DNA of 64,000 bases, taken from contig NC_049987.1 of assembly GCF_000003815.2 (NCBI RefSeq), positions 21,752,052 to 21,816,051 on the forward strand. The letters run 5' to 3'. The DNA comes from Branchiostoma floridae (Eukaryota > Chordata > Leptocardii > Amphioxiformes > Branchiostomatidae). Numbering within the stretch: position 1 is the stretch's first letter; the number at the start of each line of letters is the position of its first letter. The position numbers were made by a program, and so were the translations under genes. The notes under the pieces are model-generated. The model worked only from the letters and a program-made list of their open reading frames with translations. It was not told the DNA's origin and made no database searches. This document shows, piece after piece, positions 11,040-22,400 of this stretch.

Positions 11040-11445
11040 ATGTGCTTTCAGTTCCTATGTGCCATGTTCCCGTGTGTCCTAGCCGCGGTGTGTGCCGCCC
11101 TGTTCGGCCCTAGTGAGGTCTTAAGTTTCGAGGAAAAGAAATAATATTTCGGAACAGATCTAAGTTTCTATTATCCAAAATTCTTAAATACTCTCCTTTC
11201 TGTTCACAGTTCCTATGTGCCATGTTCCTGTGTGTCCTAGTTGCGGTGAGACTCTGCCACCCTGTTCGGTTCCTGTGAAAGTCTTGATAATCATTTTCAA
11301 GGAAAAGAAATCAGATTTTGGGAAAGATTTTTACTACCCAAGATTCTTACCCTGATTTCTGTCCACAGTTCCATCGCCTACCATGTTCCTGTGTGTCCTA
11401 GTCACGGTGTGTGCCGCCCTGCTCGGCCCTGGTGAGGTCCAGGCG
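11040..11445 (+). repeat. Esterase first exon in three tandem copies
   Basis: A segment of about 155 bp containing splice acceptor, start codon and signal-peptide codons occurs at about 11040-11145, 11207-11285 and 11363-11440. All three share ATGTTCC(C/T)GTGTGTCCTAG. Copy 2 has lost the reading frame (GAGACTCTGCCACC). Copy 1 keeps a signal-like peptide, then runs into a stop. Only copy 3 continues into the mature esterase. Confidence 0.8.
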
Positions 11446-14400
11446 GCGGCTGACGTCACGGCGCCGGCGGGGAGAGTGTTGGGGCTGGAGCAGGATGTGA
11501 GCGGGACGACCGTCAACACCTTCCTGGGCATCCCGTTCGCACACCCGCCCGTCGGGGCCCGGCGGTTCCGGCGGGCAGAGCGCCTGCAGCCCTGGGACGG
11601 GGTCTACAACGCCACGCGGTCGGTAACAGTAACAGTAACAGTAACAGTAACAGTAACAGTAACAGTAACAGTAACAGTATTACAGCAACCCCCTTGGCAA
11701 CAGTAACGGACTGAAATATATGTAGTACTGTTAGCAGCCGGCAGGACGTACAGTTATACATTGCTACCTATTTCCTATGTTAATTTGAGTGTATGTTTAT
11801 CATGTTGTATGTTTATGTATGTCCAGAGGCACCTGAAAAGCAGACAGTAGCCTGAGTGTGATTTCCCTGGTAGAATGAATAAAATGAAATAAAACTATGG
11901 GGCCCGAGACACTTCGGAGCCGGGCTTCGAAGCCACCAAATATTTCGGTCCTGATGGACTGGCGACGCCTCACAGGTGGAGCCATTAGTATAACACAGCG
12001 TTTGAGTTATATATACATTTGACGGTGGGAGGGACTCTAAATATTTCGGACTGCTGGAGTCATTTAAGGGTCATTTATTCTGTGAGCAAGGTCGACGGAG
12101 TTTAGATGGGTAAGTCCCTATAGTGTTAATTCCAGTGTTGGATGTAAAATGCTAGCATTTTTTCTATAATTCATTATCATTCATTCTCCAGGAAACCAAA
12201 CGCCTGCTTTCAGGACGGCGACGTCGGCTCGGCTTTCTCGCCGGCACTGCAGATCCACACGCCGCTGAGCGAGGACTGCCTGTACCTGAACGTGTGGCAG
12301 CCGACACCCGTCCCCACAGGAGCACCCGTCATGGTCTGGATATACGGTGGAGGATTCTCAACGTATGTGTTCAATTCGTATCTATTTGTACCGAAATAAT
12401 TTGGATAATCAGGATGGTAGATCGTATACAGGATTTTTCTTTTACACCACCAGTTAATCTCAGCTTAGTTGACGTTTGCATGTATTTGATAAACTCTAAA
12501 ACATAGGTCTAAAACAGAACCCCACCATCGTGTCAGGCTACAGTCCACTCTGTTTGTAGAAGCGTCTGGCTTTCCAAATGTTCATCAAGACCTTATACCC
12601 TATATACAAGGAAAGTTAGTTATTTCGTTCTTTAAAAAATCAGTGTCCGCGTTTATTGTATGCTGTGATACAACAATATTGTTATACCTTCACGACACGT
12701 CTTTCATTTAATATGCTAACCGACCAATTACGACTCCGTTTACAGGATATATACATACAAGAATGGCATTCTTCTATCCAGAATAACTCAAAACTTTGCA
12801 TTTATTCTACGCTAAAGGAAAGATACGGACAAAAGAAGTATCTTTCGAATGTACACAGTTTCGAACTTCGTAGAGCAATTACAAAGATGAGAATCAGTAG
12901 TCACAAACTAAATATAGAAGCCGGAAGATATACTAAAATTCCCCGTGACCAGAGGTTTTGTCCATTTTGCCCAAATGAGATCGAAGACGAACGTCACTTT
13001 GTTATGGATTGTTCTCGATATAATGATAAACGCACAGAGCTGTTCACATTACTTTCCGCTTGTTCTAAAGAATTTGCTACTCTCTGTTCGATAGATAAAT
13101 TCAACTACATTCTGGGAGGCGATAACCCTCACTGTGTACAAGTAGGCAAATATATCCACGAATGTTTATACCGTAGAACTAATAGTGTTAATGACATGCT
13201 AGACCCTATATGTTGATTTAATCATACCTATAGATATCCATATATGTCTGTTTAGTTGTACTGTAAGTAGTTGTTATACATGTAGACCTTACGAAAGTCG
13301 CTGTACTTTTGTCGTGTCAATAAAGATTGTATATCTTTAAAGCTAACACGACAAGGATTGAATACTCAACCTTGTACAAAGAACGGAAATACAACGAAAC
13401 ACAACATCTTCCAAACACCGATCATGCATGTGTTGTCCTAACATGTGACCAACTCCCGACAACAGATAGCCTTGCTCACGAGTATCTCCCACTCATGGAC
13501 TGAAGAAGGTCAGGTCTGGGGCCATGGTAAACATGTACACAAACTTGGTTTTGCAGTGGTTCGTCTGCCGTTGACATGTACGATGGCCGGTACCTCGCCG
13601 CCACAGAGGGAGTCCTGGTGGTGAGCATGAATTACCGGGTCAGCACGCTGGGGTTCGCCTACACCGGGACGGAGGACGCCCCAGGCAACATGGGGCTGAC
13701 GGACCAGCTGGTGGCGCTGCAGTGGCTGCAGGACAACATCGCGTCATTCGGAGGCGACCCCTCCAAGGTCACCATTTTCGGCGAGAGTGCGGGCGGGGCG
13801 AGCGTCGGCTATCACCTGATGTCCCCCGAGAGCAGAGACGTGTTTAGCCGCGCCATCTTACAGAGCGGGACGGCTCTACTTCCCGGCTTGCTCCTACCTG
13901 CAGACGACATGTACGGCAGCACCAAGGCTCTGGCCGAAAGTCTGGGGTGCCCCACTGAACAAGGCCCAGCCGACATGCTGGCCTGTCTGAGAGAACAGGA
14001 CGCAGCGAGCCTTGTGGCCGGCTACCCGCCCCTCTTTCCAGTCATCGACGGCAGCTTCATCCCAGAAAACCCGGCAAAGGCCCTCGAAGATGGAGAGTTC
14101 AAACATTCGGACATCTTGCTGGGCAGCAACGCAAATGAGGGGATGATCTTCTTTATACTATTTGGACTTCCCGGGTACGCTATTGGCTCGGAGAACAGCA
14201 TCGGCAGGAGCGAGTTCATACAGAACATCCAGGCAATGACGACTGGTCTGAACGAGCCGGCAGTGGAGGCAGTCGCCTTCCAGTACACGGACTGGTCGCG
14301 CCCCGATGACGCGAACATGTACCGAGACGCCCTGGACACGATCGTCAACGATGAGAAGTACGTTTGCCCGGCTTTTAGCACGGCGCGCGCCCACACCAGA

Positions 14401-17396
14401 GTGGGGGCGACGGTGTATGTGTACAAATTCGACCATGTCGCCTCTAACTCACCTTTTCCCGACTGGGCGGGCACGATCCACACGGCTGAAATACCGTTCG
14501 TGTTCGGGGGGCCCCTGGACGCTGCCTTGGGGTACACCGCTGAGGAGGCCGAGCTGTCCCGGAGGATGATGCGACACTGGGCAAACTTTGCCAGAACAGG
14601 GTAACAGTCTCTAAAACTTTATCTTTTTTTCTATTCAATGTATGTTTCAATCATTGTATGTTCGTACTTTGATGTTATTTTTAGATAGCGCATCTCTACA
14701 AACGAGCATCGTATGATCTGAATACCAAATGACAATATTTCCTCGATGTGTTGATTTCATGAGTTCGCATTTGTACCTGTTATTGAACCGGTGTTAAAGT
14801 GCGTTTGCTCTGTGATGATAATTCCATGATTACAACAATCGTTAAGCAATGCCTTTCCTATCGAGTACTGTTATTGAAATATGATGTGTGCTGCAAGTTG
14901 CGTTGGGTTTCTAGTCACTCCTAACCAGCATCTTATCAAAGTGACTGACCCGTCATTTTTACGGCCTGAACGCTGACATGCCGGGCGAAGATGATGATGA
15001 TCGATGATGATGTGCTACAATTTGCAATATGTACATATATCATGCACGTTTCTTTGCTCAAGAATAGCTATCATGTTACTATCTTAAACGTCCACAGGAA
15101 CCCCAACAACAACAACGAGGCGGTGTGGAGCCCGTACACGGAGTCCGGCCGGGGCTACCTGATGTTGGACACGGGCGCGCCCCGCATGGTGACCGGGCAG
15201 AAGGCCAGGGAGTGCGCCCTGTGGGACCACTACGTGCCGGCTCTCATCAACACAACAGGTGGGCGGGTCAAACACAGGGCATATAAAGACATTTCGACAC
15301 CAAATATTGGTCACATTAGATTTTAATTAAGGGTTAATGACCCGCCCCGAGGTGTATATGGTGTCATAACAGGGTCTGCATGGGGGGTCCTGACAACGCT
15401 TTACGCTAAATTCGGGACGGTCGACAACGCTTTACGTTAAATTCACGAAGGCAGGCAACGTTTTACGCTAAATTCAGACAGGCTGACAACGGTTTACGCT
15501 AAATTCTGGAAGGCTGGCAACACTCGACAGAGGCGGGGTCGTGCTCCGCAAGAAAGATTGAAATTTTGACTCTCTGAAACACTATTGCCTGCATTGTGAA
15601 GGGAAATTTTCGCTGGCAAACAAAGCTAAGTTAAATGGCATTTCTAATTAAAGAGTCCCAGGGGTTCAGCGTAAGCTTATGAGGGTGACGCCAGCCAACT
15701 TATTTTTGCAACGTCGATCGCCGAAGGAAAGTCCGGGAAAATTTTGAAATCCTGCCCCCCTGAAACGCCAGTTTTTTTTGGCTATTATAGAAAACTAAGT
15801 GAAATTACATTTCTATCAGTAAAAAATGTGTTTGAGGTTGACACGTCACATCCCCCAGCCATGATACATATTTTTTACGAAGTCGGTGACCGAAGGTGAA
15901 TAGAGTGGCAAAGGAGATCCGGCTAAATTTTGAAATCTTGACCCTCTATAAAACGATATTTTGTGCATTTTGATGAGCAAATTTCTATTAGCAAAACAGA
16001 TCTTTGAGGTTGACACACATCCCCAACATATTTTCAGAATTTAGAGTTCCAAAGGCGCGAGGCGGCACAAGGAGGACCATGGAAATTTTGAAATCTTGAC
16101 CCTCTAAAATGATATTTCCTGCATTCTGATGGGTAAATTTTGCTGGCAGACTAAGCTAACTTCAATGACATTTCTATTTGCAAAAAAAAAGATTTTTGAG
16201 GGTATATACCATATTTTTACCATGTCGATGACCGAAGACGAAGGTGAAAGGAGTCGCAAGTGAGGTCCGGCGAAATTTTGAAATCTTGATCCTCTGAAAC
16301 GCAATTTCCTGTGTTTTGAAGGACTAAATTTACTGGTAGACTACGTTTCGACTTACGAAATTTGGGAGGCCAGCTACGATTTACGGGTAATTTTTAGGCT
16401 TAATTACGCTTTACGTGAAATTTTTAGGCTAGATTACGCCTTACGTGAAATACACTGGCTACGCTTTACGGTAAATTTTCCATCCTCACTACGAATTACG
16501 TGAAATAAAATAGCTTACCCTACGAATTACGGGAATTAAAAAGGCCTGCCTACGCCTTACGGAAAAGAGCATGCAGACCCTCTCATAACGCCTGGTCCTT
16601 TGCTATAACCACCGAATGAAACTAACGGGTGGGTGGGCGCAGGAATCAATCTACAAGAAGATCTTCTTGTAGATTGTAAATACCGCCCAAGACAGTATCT
16701 AGTAGTATGTGTCCCATGCACACTGTCGTGGCCAGTGGTGACCAGATTTTGCATCCATATACCTTAGGCCTACGTCACATTTGCAAACCTGGTCCCGGCC
16801 GAGCAGCTTTCGAGAACGAAAAGTATGATACGAAAGACACCAAACTACACAAGACGTAAATATAGTCGTGAACATTACTTGTGTTTATTTTTCCGTATAT
16901 ATACATTTCTATTTTTCGTTTCCACGAACAGCTTAGCCTTCCGGAAGATTGCGCAGGAACAAGGAACATATTCATAAACTTGTACCTGAAGGCAAAAAAC
17001 GTTGACCCCTCATGCTAGCAACTCCGCACACTGCAAAAATAACCTCAAAGTCGTTTGAAATTAAAGACCATGTCATGTCCTCCTTTAACAGTTACAATAA
17101 CTGCATGTGCAGTTGAATGGACGGGCACGGAAAATAAGCCAACTTCCATATCTTTGCAATATGGTACATACATGTATATATGTGTAAGGAGGGCATATGT
17201 TTATAGTGGATATAACCAAGTGCACTAACACTGTTTTTTGTGGATTTCAGATACAGCCCAGCCCCAGCAGTGCCAGGCAGTTGTAGAGTCCAGCTCGGCG
17301 GCGACGCTCTGGGGACAGAGTCTGGCGGTGGCACTCCTGGTGAACCTCATCAAGGACATCATCAGTTTCATCACCACTATCTTTGTCGTACTCTGA
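11383..17396 (+). CDS. Cholinesterase-like carboxylesterase, complete (585 aa)
   Basis: Exons 11383-11618, 12192-12362, 13557-14600, 15098-15258 and 17251-17396 join in phase to 1758 nt. It has a signal peptide (residues 1 to about 22), oxyanion-hole GGGF, nucleophile elbow GESAGG (Ser213), acid Glu330 in NANEG and His444 in [12 protein letters not shown], so the alpha/beta-hydrolase triad is complete. Cys84 and Cys108 match the first disulfide loop of the family. The acid-loop context ([15 protein letters not shown]) resembles acetylcholinesterase. Counting back ten residues from Cys108, the choline-binding tryptophan position is Leu98, so a true cholinesterase role is doubtful. The C-terminus ends in a hydrophobic stretch ([11 protein letters not shown]), as in GPI-anchored forms. 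A non-LTR fragment sits in intron 2 and tandem repeats fill intron 4. A broken inverted copy lies at 31774-32479. Confidence 0.9.
11619..11682. repeat. (AACAGT)n array at the splice donor of esterase exon 1
   Basis: About ten copies of the hexamer AACAGT begin within a few bases of the chosen donor (ACGCG/GTCGGT). Each unit includes GTAACA, a possible weak donor. The phase that joins correctly to exon 2 requires splicing before the array. Confidence 0.9.
12656..13345 (+). mobile_element. 5'-truncated non-LTR retrotransposon (reverse-transcriptase C-terminus)
   Basis: An open frame 12656-13216 encodes the carboxy end of a LINE-type ORF2. It shows [14 protein letters not shown] followed by a zinc-knuckle-like CPFC-x10-H-x4-C motif ([19 protein letters not shown]), a layout seen at the end of many invertebrate reverse transcriptases. 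The catalytic domain is absent. After the stop come about 100 bp and AATAAAG with a short simple tail (ATTGTATATCTTTA). It lies in intron 2 of the esterase gene, sense orientation. 5' truncation is the normal outcome of target-primed reverse transcription. Confidence 0.75.
15385..15525. repeat. Degenerate array of about 33-bp units (intron 4 of esterase)
   Basis: Four to five units carry the core CAACGCTTTACGCTAAATTC. Related TTTACG/AATTACG motifs return at 16340-16565 on the other side of a longer repeat block. Confidence 0.8.
15545..16335. repeat. Tandem block of about 150-190 bp units (intron 4 of esterase)
   Basis: About five diverged copies of a segment with GAAATTTTGAAATCTTGACCC, CTGAAACG, TTTCCTGCATTTTGA and TTTGCTGGCA are placed at about 15550, 15740, 15930, 16085 and 16275. 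Non-coding. Confidence 0.75.
16340..16565. repeat. Degenerate array of about 32-36 bp units with TTTACG/AATTACG
   Basis: About seven units of the type GGCT(A)-ATTACGCTTTACGTGAAAT run through this part of intron 4. It resembles the array at 15385-15525, so the longer block between them may have been inserted into or copied within one original array. Confidence 0.75.
16764..16945. mobile_element. MITE family E, copy with damaged right end
   Basis: Starts TTAGGCCTACGTCACATTTGC, followed by GGCCGAGCAGCTTTCGAGAACG. The right end keeps CGTTTCCACGAACAGCTTAGCC but not a clean terminus. Intron 4 of the esterase. Confidence 0.6.
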
Positions 17397-17760
17397 GAAC
17401 TTTAGTCAGATGCTCGCACACTGGACCACGCACTAGACTACACTTTAAAACAACTAAATTCTGCTAACACCAACAGCGGGACTCATCAAGGACATCATCA
17501 GTTTCATCACTACTATCTTTGTCGTACTCGGAGAACTTTAGTCAGATGCTCGCATACTGGACCACCCACTAGACTACACTTAAAAACAACTAAGTCGGTA
17601 AATTCTGCTAACACCAACAGCGGGACTCATCAAGAACATCATCAGTTTCATCACCACTATCTTTGTCGTTCTCTGAGAACTTTAGCAAGATGCTTGTACA
17701 CTGCACTACGCAATAGACTACACTTAAAAACAACTAAGTCGGTAAATTCATTTTCACCAC
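17348..17760 (+). repeat. End of esterase last exon in three tandem copies
   Basis: A unit of about 140 bp covering the last 15 codons ([16 protein letters not shown]), the stop codon and the following UTR occurs at about 17347, 17487 and 17626. Unit 1 is the functional end (TGA at 17394-17396). Unit 2 has CTCGGA where unit 1 has CTCTGA. The copies are very similar, so the duplication is recent. Confidence 0.85.
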
Positions 17761-19462
17761 AAGAAGTACTACTGTAGTAAATTTCATTAAGCCACAATGA
17801 AAGTTCTAACGTAGTAACTGTTGCGGTTAAAATCTCGTTGATTGTGTCAAGGACTATAACATAACGTCATTGGTTGTGTAGGTGCGAACCCAGTATATGT
17901 AATTAACCAACCTGATGAAACCATATATAACGTTATATATAAGATGTAATGATTTCAAGAATACACAGAATGAGAAAAGACAACAATCACCATGTTTTCT
18001 GTCATAATAAAGTGTCTTAGACAGTAAAAAAGCATGTTTGTTCACATCTTACGTGCAAATTCGAGTTCTGCAACATCGATAGTATAGTAGCAAATACTAG
18101 CAATTGTACAAAACTTTGGTCAATGGAATGATGTACACATACGAAGATAATTCTGTTCTTACCCAGGAATGTTCTATTTCCAATCATTGTCTAATAGAGG
18201 TTATTCAGTCTTATTAAAACAAATGTGAACAACATTTGACACCAGAGTACAACTTGTTTGGCATGATTTTTAGGTAAAATGCAGACACCTCAACACACTC
18301 ATTATCCGTTTAGAACGGGAAAAAATCACAAACATCTTTACAAACAACGCATTGGCATCAGGACTGCTACCGAATGTTGTAAAACATGTTGCCAAATTGT
18401 CATAAATATTATTAGCTTGAGCAAAATAGCAGCAACATTCTTTGAATTGCACAAAGAAGGTATAAACATAATAATAAAGTATGCAACTTAGGTATACATT
18501 TGTTTAAAAGCAACAAAGCTGAACAATGTTATAACTTCATACAACGAAGTTATAACAAAGTTATACATGTAACTAAATATTTTGAATAGAAGTATTTCCA
18601 GCAGCACAAACTGAGTAACTTTGTCTGTACAAATAAAAAAGCTCGATGATCACACAAATATATTCTTTCATAGGTTAAAAGTGCCTTCCTGAAGTCACTG
18701 TGAAACTTAAAACTGTAGATAAAATATCGTTACTTATCCCTGATAGTGCAAAACATACTCTTCTGACATTAAAAGACAACAGCAAGGTAGGTTTTACCAG
18801 GCAAGAGTAGGGGACAAAAACAAATGTAGAATGTTACATTAGAGTAGAACATGGCTTTCAACATTATCTCACATCCAATGATCAATGTCAATTGTCATAG
18901 ATCAGTGTTCAGAGTGGGTGATAGCTAAAAAAAATGTATTTATATATTTATTTGTTTGGTAGATATTTACCAATGTGACTGTCTGATTTCGAAGATGACT
19001 ATGACTGTCTGATTTTGAAGATGACTATTCTGCTAAAACCAAGGATTTTATGTTATTCTGAGACATAATTAAACAATACTGCTAGATAGATATTGTTACA
19101 TCACACTTTGGCAACAATTTGGCACACATTTTAGAGCTAGAGTCTATCTTGCTTTCTGGTTGAGCCATGTTCTACCTAAATGTAACAATGAATACTGAAA
19201 GTTTACACCTATCGTCTATACAGACTTTTCATTTGATGTCATCTACGCCATATTGGATTACAGCGGACGTCTGTAAAACGCATGAAGATGAGATTTAAAT
19301 TATAATCATTATGAACTCAATGACAAGCCTGACAGTACATATCACACTTTGCCAACATGGCACACATTTTAGAGTCTATCTTTCTTTCTGGTTGAGTCAT
19401 GGTCCACTTAAATGTAACAAGCTATACAATACTAATGTTAACACCAGCTGTCTAAACTGTGC
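17761..19462. other. AT-rich intergenic region between esterase and MATCAP gene
   Basis: No coding exon seen. It holds two candidate poly(A) signals (AATAAA at about 18006 for the esterase; TTTATT at about 18945-18955, minus strand, for MATCAP). There is a 26-bp direct repeat at about 18975-19025 (GACTGTCTGATTT). A segment of about 90 bp (TATCACACTTTG...CTTTCTGGTTGAG) is repeated at about 19100-19185 and 19340-19420. Confidence 0.6.
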
Positions 19463-22400
19463 TCACCCTGAAACATACTGATACTTCCTACTGTATGTCA
19501 AAACATTAGGAGCAGCTTTCCTCCGATTCAGCAGGATTTTCTTCGGCGGTTCAGGAACGTTCTTTAAGTTCGGTACAGAGAGGCTGAACTTTCTTGACAT
19601 GTTCCCCGCTCGCTGTTTCGAGACGGCGGAAGCTTTCTTGGTTTCGTTCCTCCTGTGCGGACTGGCGATATTGTTTACAGCAGCCATTTGGCGAAGCTTC
19701 TTCCTGTAGGCTTCCTGGTCCAGCAGGAAGTGAGGCAGTTTGATGCAGTCGCGGCGAGCCAGGCGCCGGATGCGGGGGAGCTCGTCGATGCAGACCTTCC
19801 CCGAGTACAGCAGGTGGAAGTCGATGACCTCCAGGTTCCTGAGGATCTCCACAGCACCTGTAAAACATGGCATCAACTGTAGACACAGACCTTCTTGACA
19901 AGATCCAATTCTCGAAGAACACATTGGGAATTAATGTGGAATACGTTAGACCAAATCATACTATGACCACACTAATTATATTTCAATCCATACATAGATT
20001 GCAACATATTGTTTTTTGTTGCGTCTCTTCTTCTTCTCCTTCTCCTGCCAAATCTTCAAGTGGATCTAACTTTTTCATTTTTGGGCCAAATGAGCCAAAA
20101 TTTGGCAGGGAGGCAGGCATTTTTTTTTCATCCCAGTCACCCAGACCTAATCTTATATAAAAATAAGTCCCTCTTGCAGACATCTATGAAACGCAGCTGT
20201 CACTCACCNNNNNNNNNNNNNNNNNNNNNNNNNNNNNNNNNNNNNNNNNNNNNNNNNNNNNNNNNNNNNNNNNNNNNNNNNNNNNNNNNNNNNNNNNNNN
20301 NNNNNNNNTGGTCCTTCCCACATCGTCCCAGATCCTTGCCAGGTTCGGCCAGGCCAACACTGATCCCTCATCACGATCTTCCAGCGCTGGTGGACGTCGT
20401 TGATGAACGTCTCAAGATGTTGGAAAAGGTCGCTGAAGGACATCTCCGTGGACATACAGGACGCATCTAGGATTGGAACAACTCTTACTTCAGTCTTTTG
20501 TCAGGAGTAAGACTGTACAGACTTTATCTTAAGGATGTACTTCATCTTAAGGTGTACTGCCTTTCATTTGAATGACATTGCCAGTCTCGTTCTGGCGGTT
20601 CTAGAACACACTTCTCCGAACAGGTATAGATCGCCCGCTCCAGCAACAGAGTAAACAACAACTCGACATGCTCTAGCCCAAAAGAAGGGCTGCCAGAATG
20701 CGACAGTTGTACAAAGTAAACAAATTCAAGTAACTGCGAATACACACTCCTAGAGACACAGTACAATACAAGACATAAGATACAATACATTACAAGTTTC
20801 CTCCACCCATACTTACAGTAGAGCAGAGCCGGCACCCAGAGGTACTTGACCTTGGCCTGCAGCATGGTGTTGACGGTGGCCAGGCCCTCCTCGATGGCGA
20901 TGGCCTCCCACGAGCGGCAGGACCGCAGCCCGAACCCGTCACGGTTAGAGTACCAGGGCTGGAACCCATCGTTCAACATGCGGAACTGAAGCAGCGTGGT
21001 TAAGGAAGGCTTTGTGCTGTCACAACTTTAGTGTCACAAGCTTCTAGCCAGGCATGTGTCATGGCATCATCTGGACGCATTTTTCTTAAAATAACAAGAA
21101 ATTGGACACACTAGATGCCCTTACTCTGGAGAACAGATCCTCTGACAAGCATGAAATTCTGATTGGCCAGGGATACCACTTGTCTTTTACTGTGACCTCT
21201 CTGACAGTAATTTTGCCTCTTGGGATACCTTAGAATGTACCATTTGAACTTAAAATTCTTGAAAACTCTGCAGGGTGGTTTTACGTTTGGGGTGAACTGG
21301 CAACGCAAAAACCGAAATCATAAAAACGCAGTGAAAATTTCTGCATTTACAGTATTCATTATTTGACACTGTTCCAGACCAGTCTACTTCACCAGCGGGG
21401 GTGACAGAAGGATACGAAGTGCGTGCCGACCTCATGGTCCACGAGACACTTGATGCCGTGCTGTCTGAGGTACATGTTCTCCGCTGTGTTCTGCAGCCAG
21501 AGGGAGTAACGTCTCAGCTCGGGACGGTTGTACTTCTGGGCAGGACCTCGCCACTGCATCCGACCACTGCACAGGAAATTCAGACACATACTTTTTAGAT
21601 AAAAGAAGAACTTACCTGAATTGCAGAGACCAGGGTCCCTGCAGTCAGGAGCAAGTAGGCAGGTAGCCCTTAATAGCTCTTCTTCCTACCTTTTCCTTAA
21701 TATGCTTGTCAATACAGTAGAAGCTGCTTAATTGCACCCATTTGCCAGTGCATTTTGTGCAATTATCCAAATGGTGCAACAAAGCGAAGTTATTAAGCTG
21801 GACTGCACCACCATGGGATTTTGTGCAATTATCAGAAGTGTGCGATTAACTGGTTTCTATTGTACTGCATTTAAATTTATTGATTGTTGTCTGATTTTTT
21901 AAGGGATGGGTCAAGCAAATTATCTGAGGGACGGGTCCTGGAGATAGCCCTAGTAAGGCCTACCTCAAAATGAAAAATTTAAGTTTATGCCAATAGATAT
22001 GTACAATAAGACATGCTGTTGAATGATTTTTTGGTCTGTTTCGTGTTTTTGTTGTCTTTTATATCATACATTTTGTTCCCCAAAACTGCCTGGCCGAGCC
22101 CCTTTGCGGAAATGTGACATAAGCCTTAGTTTAAAGTTCAGATGGTGAGTCCTACCTGCAGTTGAGATCCCCACTCCACAGTATCTTCAGCATCCCGTCC
22201 ACTCCATGCTCCACCAGGTACTGGCTCACCATGTGCGTCGCCTCTGTCTGGTCGATCAGCGGCCCAAACGCCGCCTCCACCAGCCTGTCCTCATCGCCAA
22301 ACTTTTCTCGGACGGTTTCCAGGATTTTCTTTGCCTCCGGGAAGTGGTCAAACTTGATCTGCGCCACTTTTGTCCTCATGGCGCCCTGCACGCGCTCCTC

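Noticed and set aside
18531-18553. ATAACTTC...GAAGTTAT, resembling loxP arms
   Set aside because: Only the outer 8 bp of each arm match and the spacing is 7 bp instead of 18. AT-rich inverted repeats of this size are expected by chance, and no recombinase context exists.
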